From Mesorhizobium sp. 113-3-3 (GTDB taxonomy: Bacteria > Pseudomonadota > Alphaproteobacteria > Rhizobiales > Rhizobiaceae), in NCBI RefSeq assembly GCF_016756495.1, contig NZ_AP023243.1, positions 124,001 through 188,000 of the forward strand: a stretch of 64,000 nucleotides of DNA, given 5' to 3'. The position numbers were made by a program, and so were the translations under genes. Below are positions 59,737-64,000 of the stretch, piece by piece. Position 1 is the stretch's first letter. Every line of letters starts with the position of its first letter. The notes below the pieces were generated by a model that was not told where the DNA came from, ran no database searches, and saw only the letters and a program-made list of their open reading frames with translations.

Positions 59737-61329
59737 CTAAGCCGCCTTGTCGCGGACCTGGTAATCCTTGATCGTGGCGAAGCGGATCGCTTTCCAGCGT
59801 TCCGCTTCGTAGTTCAGCGAGAAGGCGTGCTGGGCCAAGAACACTGGGTCGTTGTCGAGGTCCCTGGCGATGTCGCCTCGATGCGCCTCGATGAAGCGAA
59901 GCGTCTCGGACTTGTCGTCGGCCGATATCCAGCGGCAGACGGAAAAGCGCGACATCTCGAATTCGACAGGGAGCGTGTATTCGAAGTTCAGCCGCTCCTT
60001 CAACACGTCGAGCTGCAGCGCGCCGACGACGCCGACGATGGCCGGTGAGCCGTCCTCGGGCGAGAACAGCTGCACGACGCCTTCCTCGGCCATCTGGTGC
60101 AGCGCTTCCTTGAGTTTTTTCGCCTTCATCGCGTCGCCGAGGCGCACGCGCCGCAGGATTTCCGGCGCGAAGTTCGGCACGCCCCTGAAAAGAATCTCCT
60201 CGCCCTCGGTCAGCGTGTCGCCGATGCGCAGCGTGCCGTGGTTGGGAATGCCGACGACATCGCCGGCAAAGGCTTCATCCGCGGTGACGCGGGTGCGGGC
60301 GAAGAAGAATTGCGGCGCCGACAGGCTCATCGGCTTGCCGGTGCGCACCAGCTTGGCCTTCATGCCGCGCTCGAGCTTGCCCGAGCAGACGCGCACGAAA
60401 GCGATGCGGTCGCGGTGGTTGGGGTCCATGTTGGCCTGGATCTTGAAGACGAAGGAGGTCATCTTGTCCTCGGTCGCCTCGACCTTGCGGGTATCGGCCT
60501 CCTGCGCGCGCGGCGGCGGGCCGAAGGCGCCGAGCGCCTCGATCAGGTCGCGCACGCCGTAATTGCGCAGCGCCGAGCCGAAATAGACCGGCGTCAGATG
60601 GCCCTCGCGGAACGCGTCGATGTCGAGGGGTCTGCACGCTTCTCGCGCCAATTCCAGTTCCTCGATGAAGGCCTCGCGCTCGTTTTCCGGCAGCAGCCCG
60701 GCGACGCGGTTGGAATCGGGGCCGTTGACCGGCGTGCGCTCCTTCTCGTCGTCGCCCCTGCGCACCGCGTTCAGCGCCAGGTGGTAGGTGCCCGAGAATG
60801 TCTTGCCGCGGCCGATCGGCCAGGTGATGGGGGCAGTGTCCAGCGCCAGCTTCTGCTCGATCTCGTCGAGGATTTCGAACGGGTCGCGGCTTTCGCGGTC
60901 CATCTTGTTGACGAAGGTGATGATCGGGATGTCGCGCAGCCGGCAGACCTCGAAGAGTTTCAGCGTGCGCGGCTCGATGCCCTTGGCGGCGTCGATGACC
61001 ATGACGGCGCTATCGACCGCCGACAGGGTGCGGTAGGTGTCGTCGGCGAAATCCTCGTGGCCGGGCGTGTCGAGCAGGTTGAAGACATTGTCCTCATACT
61101 CGAAGGTCATCACCGAGGTGACGACGGAGATGCCACGCTCGCGCTCGATCTTCATCCAGTCGGAGCGCGTCTGGATCTTGTCCTTCTTGGCCTTGACCTC
61201 ACCGGCAAGCTGGATGGCGCCGCCGAACAGCAGCAGCTTTTCGGTGAGCGTCGTCTTGCCGGCGTCCGGGTGCGCGATGATCGCGAAGGTGCGGCGGCGC
61301 GCCACTTCCTCTGGTATTGTTTCGGGCAT
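59737..61329 (-). CDS. prfC: Peptide chain release factor 3
   Basis: 530 residues. GTPase domain with G1 AHPDAGKTTLTEKLL, G2 around RGISVVTSVM, G3 LLDTPGHEDFADDTYR and G4 FVNKMDRESRDP; domains II and III follow to the end. RF3 removes RF1/RF2 from the ribosome after termination and also supports quality control. The ATG at 61329 (MPETIPEEVARRRTFAIIAH) is the family start, though the ribosome site is weak. Single gene, downstream of the dehalogenase unit. Confidence 0.97.
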   Translation of the reverse strand: MPETIPEEVARRRTFAIIAHPDAGKTTLTEKLLLFGGAIQLAGEVKAKKDKIQTRSDWMKIERERGISVVTSVMTFEYEDNVFNLLDTPGHEDFADDTYRTLSAVDSAVMVIDAAKGIEPRTLKLFEVCRLRDIPIITFVNKMDRESRDPFEILDEIEQKLALDTAPITWPIGRGKTFSGTYHLALNAVRRGDDEKERTPVNGPDSNRVAGLLPENEREAFIEELELAREACRPLDIDAFREGHLTPVYFGSALRNYGVRDLIEALGAFGPPPRAQEADTRKVEATEDKMTSFVFKIQANMDPNHRDRIAFVRVCSGKLERGMKAKLVRTGKPMSLSAPQFFFARTRVTADEAFAGDVVGIPNHGTLRIGDTLTEGEEILFRGVPNFAPEILRRVRLGDAMKAKKLKEALHQMAEEGVVQLFSPEDGSPAIVGVVGALQLDVLKERLNFEYTLPVEFEMSRFSVCRWISADDKSETLRFIEAHRGDIARDLDNDPVFLAQHAFSLNYEAERWKAIRFATIKDYQVRDKAA

Positions 61330-61391
61330 TCTCTGGGATTTCCGTGTGACAGGCCGGGCTTCTAGCAGCGTAGTGCCGGGCTGTCGACCGG

Positions 61392-61415
61392 TCCGGCGGC
61401 GCGGACGCCGCCGGA
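61392..61415 (-). terminator. GC-rich stem-loop after the haloalkane dehalogenase gene
   Basis: A perfect 10-bp stem (TCCGGCGGCG with its complement) around the loop CGGA lies 15 bp beyond the dehalogenase stop. No T-run follows, so it is either an imperfect terminator or an RNA-stabilising hairpin ahead of prfC. Confidence 0.5.
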
Positions 61416-61429
61416 TGCCATGGCTTGCC

Positions 61430-62359
61430 TCAGGCCAGTTCGCCCGTCCGGTTCGCCAAAACGACCTCCGGAAGCCAGCCGGCGATGGCGCTGCCGATCG
61501 CGTCGGCATGATCCTCCTGCAGATAGTGCGCACCGGGCCCGAGATTGATGAACCGGCAGTTCTTCAGCCCGGCCGCGAATTCTTGCGCGGCCTGCGGCCC
61601 GATCAGCGCACCGGGATCACCCGCGAACAGCAGTTTCGGATAGGTGGACAGAAGCAGCGCGCGATGGTCGTGCGCGCTGATGGCGGCAACGTCGGCGGGC
61701 TGGCCCTCGATCGGCATTTCCCGGGGCAGGCGCAGTACCGGCTTGCGCGATTGCGGCGTCGGGAACGGCGCCCGGTACGCGTCCATTTCCTCGTTGCTCA
61801 TCGTGCGCAGCACCGAGGCCGGCAGCACTTTCTCGACGAAGACATTGTCTTCCAGAACCAGCTTTTCGCCGACACCGGGCGCGCGCAGCGCCTTGAACAT
61901 TTCGCGGGCTTGCGGGCGCTGGTGGAAATCCTCCCAGCGCGCGAACGGCCGGATGAATTCCATGAAGGCGAGGCCGAGGATGCACCGCGGCAGCCGTGCC
62001 GCGAGATGGAAGGCAAGGGCCGTGCCCCAATCCTGCGCGACCAGCACCACATCGCTAATATCGAGCGCGTCGAGGAAGGCATCGAGATAGCGGATCTGGT
62101 CGAAGAAGCGATAGTCGATGTCGGGCTTGCCGGACTGGCCATAGCCGATCAGGTCAGGCGCGACGCAGCGGCCAAAAGGCGCGACATGCGGAATGATGTT
62201 GCGCCAGATATAGGACGAGGTCGGGTTGCCGTGCAGGAACAGCACGGTCGGACCGGACGCGCCGGCCTCGACATAGGACATGGTCGAATCGAGCACGGGA
62301 ACCTGCGAACGTCTCGGCGTGGTGGCGACGGGCTGAGACGGGTTGGCTTTCGAACTCAT
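61430..62359 (-). CDS. dmlA: Haloalkane dehalogenase (DmlA-like, subfamily II)
   Basis: 309 residues. Alpha/beta hydrolase with nucleophile Asp110 and halide-binding Trp111 in AQDWGTALAF, halide-binding Asn45 in LHGNPTSSYIWRN, acid Glu134 in FMEFIRPF and catalytic His278 in GAHYLQEDH. That Asp-His-Glu plus Asn-Trp set defines the HLD-II group (DhaA, LinB, DbjA, DmlA). It hydrolyses haloalkanes to alcohols and halide. Closest in character to DmlA of Mesorhizobium. It overlaps the TetR gene by four bases, so it is expressed with its regulator. Confidence 0.93.
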   Translation of the reverse strand: MSSKANPSQPVATTPRRSQVPVLDSTMSYVEAGASGPTVLFLHGNPTSSYIWRNIIPHVAPFGRCVAPDLIGYGQSGKPDIDYRFFDQIRYLDAFLDALDISDVVLVAQDWGTALAFHLAARLPRCILGLAFMEFIRPFARWEDFHQRPQAREMFKALRAPGVGEKLVLEDNVFVEKVLPASVLRTMSNEEMDAYRAPFPTPQSRKPVLRLPREMPIEGQPADVAAISAHDHRALLLSTYPKLLFAGDPGALIGPQAAQEFAAGLKNCRFINLGPGAHYLQEDHADAIGSAIAGWLPEVVLANRTGELA

Positions 62360-62952
62360 GGGGTCGTCTCCTTTGCGAACACAGTGCTGAAGATGATTTT
62401 CTTGAACCGCTCGAGCGGTTCAGGGCTGCGCTCGATCTTCATGCGCAGCATGGCGCCTTGCCACGACGACAGCAGGAAGTCGGCGAGGTCCTCGGCCTCG
62501 AAGGTCTTGGCGATGTCGCCGGCCGCCTGGCCTTCGGCGATGCAGGCGGCGAATGGCTGGCGCCAGCGCTCGAAAATGGCGACGAGTTGCAAGCGCAACG
62601 GCTCGCTGTGCACGGCGGTCTCGAGGCTGAGATTGCCGATCATGCAGCCGCGCGCCCAGTCATGCGCCTCGAGCTTCGAGGTGATGACGTCGAGATAGCG
62701 GCGCAGCCTGCCGATGGGCGGTGTGCCGTCTTTCGCCAGCGCCGCCTCGACCAGCCCACTGACATAGGTGAAGTAACGGTCCAGCACTTCGCCGGCGAAC
62801 GCCTCCTTGGAGGCGAAATGGTTGGTGAAGGATCCCGGCCGGGCATCGGCGGCGGCAACGATGTCGCGCACGCCGGCGGCGGCATAGCCTGAGTTCCAAA
62901 GGGTCTGGAAACCAGCGTCGAGAAGTTTTTCGCGGAGTGATTGTCTAGCCAT
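62356..62952 (-). CDS. TetR-family repressor of the dehalogenase
   Basis: 198 residues. N-terminal helix-turn-helix (GYAAAGVRDIVAAADARPGSFTNHFASKEAF), then a helical ligand-binding domain with a TetR_C-type end. It is first in the unit with the dehalogenase (ATGA overlap). A perfect 18-bp palindrome lies 8 bp upstream of its start, a clear self-binding site. The inducer could be a haloalkane, an alcohol product, or an unrelated plant or microbial compound. Confidence 0.92.
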   Translation of the reverse strand: MARQSLREKLLDAGFQTLWNSGYAAAGVRDIVAAADARPGSFTNHFASKEAFAGEVLDRYFTYVSGLVEAALAKDGTPPIGRLRRYLDVITSKLEAHDWARGCMIGNLSLETAVHSEPLRLQLVAIFERWRQPFAACIAEGQAAGDIAKTFEAEDLADFLLSSWQGAMLRMKIERSPEPLERFKKIIFSTVFAKETTP

Positions 62953-62960
62953 GCCGAAAT

Positions 62961-62978
62961 AATACGTACGTACGTATT
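62961..62978. promoter_or_regulatory. TetR-type operator
   Basis: AATACGTACGTACGTATT is a perfect 18-bp palindrome between the TetR gene and the divergent FAD oxidoreductase gene. From here the TetR protein could control both directions. Confidence 0.85.
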
Positions 62979-63079
62979 GATGTCAAGCGCATATTTTTGC
63001 CGTGTCCGATGTTGGCAAGCGACGAACGCGGTGGCACTGCAAGAGCGTCCTCGGCGGACCACCGGATAAAGGAGCGAAC

Positions 63080-64000
63080 ATGGCAGATGCGAAACAAGTG
63101 ATCGTCATCGGCGCCGGCATCATCGGCGCCTCCATCGCCTGGCATCTGACCAAAGCAGGCGCTGAGGTGACGGTCGTTTCCGAAAGCGGCGCGGGCGGCG
63201 TCGCGACGCCCAATTCCTTTGCCTGGATCAACGCCAGCTGGGGCAACCCCAAGGTCTATTTCCGGCTGCGCACCCGCGCCATGGCCGAATGGAAAAGGCT
63301 GGCGAACGAGCTGCCCGGGCTGCCGCTCGCCTGGTGCGGCGGGCTGTGCTGGGACCTGCCGGCCGGCCGGCTCGAGGCCTATGCGGCCGAACATTCTTCA
63401 TGGGGCTACGGCATCGAACGCGTTGACGCCAAGCGGGCGGCGCAAATCGAACCAAACCTCGTCGAGCCTCCTGAATTCGCCGTTTATGTCGCGGAGGAAG
63501 GCGTCGCCGAGCCGGTTGCGACGGCCAGGGCCCTGCTGGCGGATGCCGAGCGGCATGGCGCTCGGGTCGTTGCCAGCACGGTCTCGGCATTGACGCAGAC
63601 CCACGGCAGAGTCACGGGCGTGGACACACCGCATGGGCTGATTGCCGCCGACGAAGTGGTGATCGCGGCTGGCGCCGGCTCGCCCGACATTGCCGCGACG
63701 GCTGGCATCAGGCTGCCTATCGAGACGCCACCTGGGCTGATCGTCCATTCGCGGCCGTACAAAAAGCTGCTCAACGGCCTCGCGCACGCCGAGAGGCTGC
63801 ATATGCGCCAGACGGCCGAGGGCCGCATCATCGCCGGCTCGGATTTCGCCGGCGGCGATCCCGGCCATGACCCCGAAGCCACGGCGCGCGATCTGTTCGC
63901 GGTCACAAAGGCATCATTGCGCGGCGGCGAGGGGCTGGAACTCGATTTCCACACGATCGGCTACCGCCCCAATCCGATCGACGGCTTCCCGATCATCGGC
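63080..64000 (+). CDS. FAD-dependent oxidoreductase of the D-amino acid/glycine oxidase type (cut by window edge)
   Basis: 307 codons are in the window with no stop. FAD-binding start VIVIGAGIIGASIAWHLTKAGAEVTVVS, then SFAWINASWGNPKVYFRLR, VVIAAGAGSPDIAATAG and, at the window end, IGYRPNPIDGFPIIG, which is the usual near-C-terminal motif of DAO proteins. It probably oxidises an amino acid or amine. GGAG is located just before the ATG. It is divergent from the TetR-dehalogenase unit across a shared operator. About 60-70 residues seem to be missing at the right edge. Confidence 0.87.
   Translation, partial: MADAKQVIVIGAGIIGASIAWHLTKAGAEVTVVSESGAGGVATPNSFAWINASWGNPKVYFRLRTRAMAEWKRLANELPGLPLAWCGGLCWDLPAGRLEAYAAEHSSWGYGIERVDAKRAAQIEPNLVEPPEFAVYVAEEGVAEPVATARALLADAERHGARVVASTVSALTQTHGRVTGVDTPHGLIAADEVVIAAGAGSPDIAATAGIRLPIETPPGLIVHSRPYKKLLNGLAHAERLHMRQTAEGRIIAGSDFAGGDPGHDPEATARDLFAVTKASLRGGEGLELDFHTIGYRPNPIDGFPIIG

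Noticed and set aside
1..64000. Genomic island, prophage, CRISPR array, or tRNA-associated integration
   Set aside because: No integrase, transposase, phage gene, tRNA or regularly spaced repeat array was seen; gene content looks like core chromosome.

Overview
The window looks like chromosomal DNA of a high-GC alphaproteobacterium of the Rhizobiales, most likely Mesorhizobium or a close relative. This is inferred from gene content and style: an fdsGBACD-type formate dehydrogenase, a short PmtA-like methyltransferase, a haloalkane dehalogenase resembling Mesorhizobium DmlA, an orfA-pit phosphate pair, ChrBA, and several palindromic or mosaic intergenic repeats of the kind common in rhizobia. 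I see no rRNA, tRNA, CRISPR array, transposase, integrase or phage gene. Gene density is high and most genes sit in short operons with ATGA, GTGA or TGATG overlaps.

Layout. 1-2842 (minus): dipeptide ABC transporter dppABC, with dppC cut by the window edge. 3310-6137 (plus): fadD-type acyl-CoA ligase with a histone H1-like tail, then a METTL20-like methyltransferase. 6121-8492 (minus): pgi-gph. 8796-12070 (plus): MocR-type regulator and a non-pyrrolysine MttB-family protein. 12089-16823 (minus): chromate operon chrB-chrA plus a small unknown gene, and a sugar-acid dehydratase. 16973-22217: CoxG-like protein, Mrp ATPase, a VOC protein, PiT phosphate transporter with its DUF47 partner, and a GAF-GGDEF-PilZ protein. 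22380-29501 (plus): LysR regulator and the whole NAD-dependent molybdenum formate dehydrogenase operon. 29618-32655 (plus): a hydrolase/cyclase-like/LuxR fusion and three small proteins. 32879-39668 (minus): LysR regulator and a ydcSTUV-patD style polyamine uptake and oxidation operon. 39751-40964: DedA protein and a phospholipid-methyltransferase-like enzyme. 41256-45481: two-component system, Rrf2 repressor with a thioredoxin-reductase-like enzyme, and a DeoR regulator. 45482-50959: a structured leader region, two choline-kinase-like phosphotransferases, a dimethylglycine/sarcosine-dehydrogenase-like protein and a METTL27-like methyltransferase. 50986-57912: DUF805 protein, EamA transporter, a CodA-like deaminase, an MsbA-like ABC exporter and ilvD. 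58108-59570: ArsR-SRPBCC-VOC operon. 59737-64000: prfC, a TetR-controlled haloalkane dehalogenase, and a truncated FAD oxidoreductase.

The most useful observations are these. A CodA homologue carries Cys where E. coli CodA has the discriminating Asp-314, which suggests a 5-methylcytosine deaminase. A kinase-dehydrogenase-methyltransferase module has no obvious named pathway. A three-domain regulator fuses an intact hydrolase triad to a degenerate cyclase domain and a DNA-binding domain. Several clear palindromic operators are tied to adjacent LysR, Rrf2, ArsR and TetR genes. A mosaic repeat begins at the stop codon of two unrelated genes. Metabolically the window favours one-carbon and methylated-amine chemistry (formate dehydrogenase, MttB, dimethylglycine-type dehydrogenase), polyamine use, and detoxification (chromate, haloalkanes).
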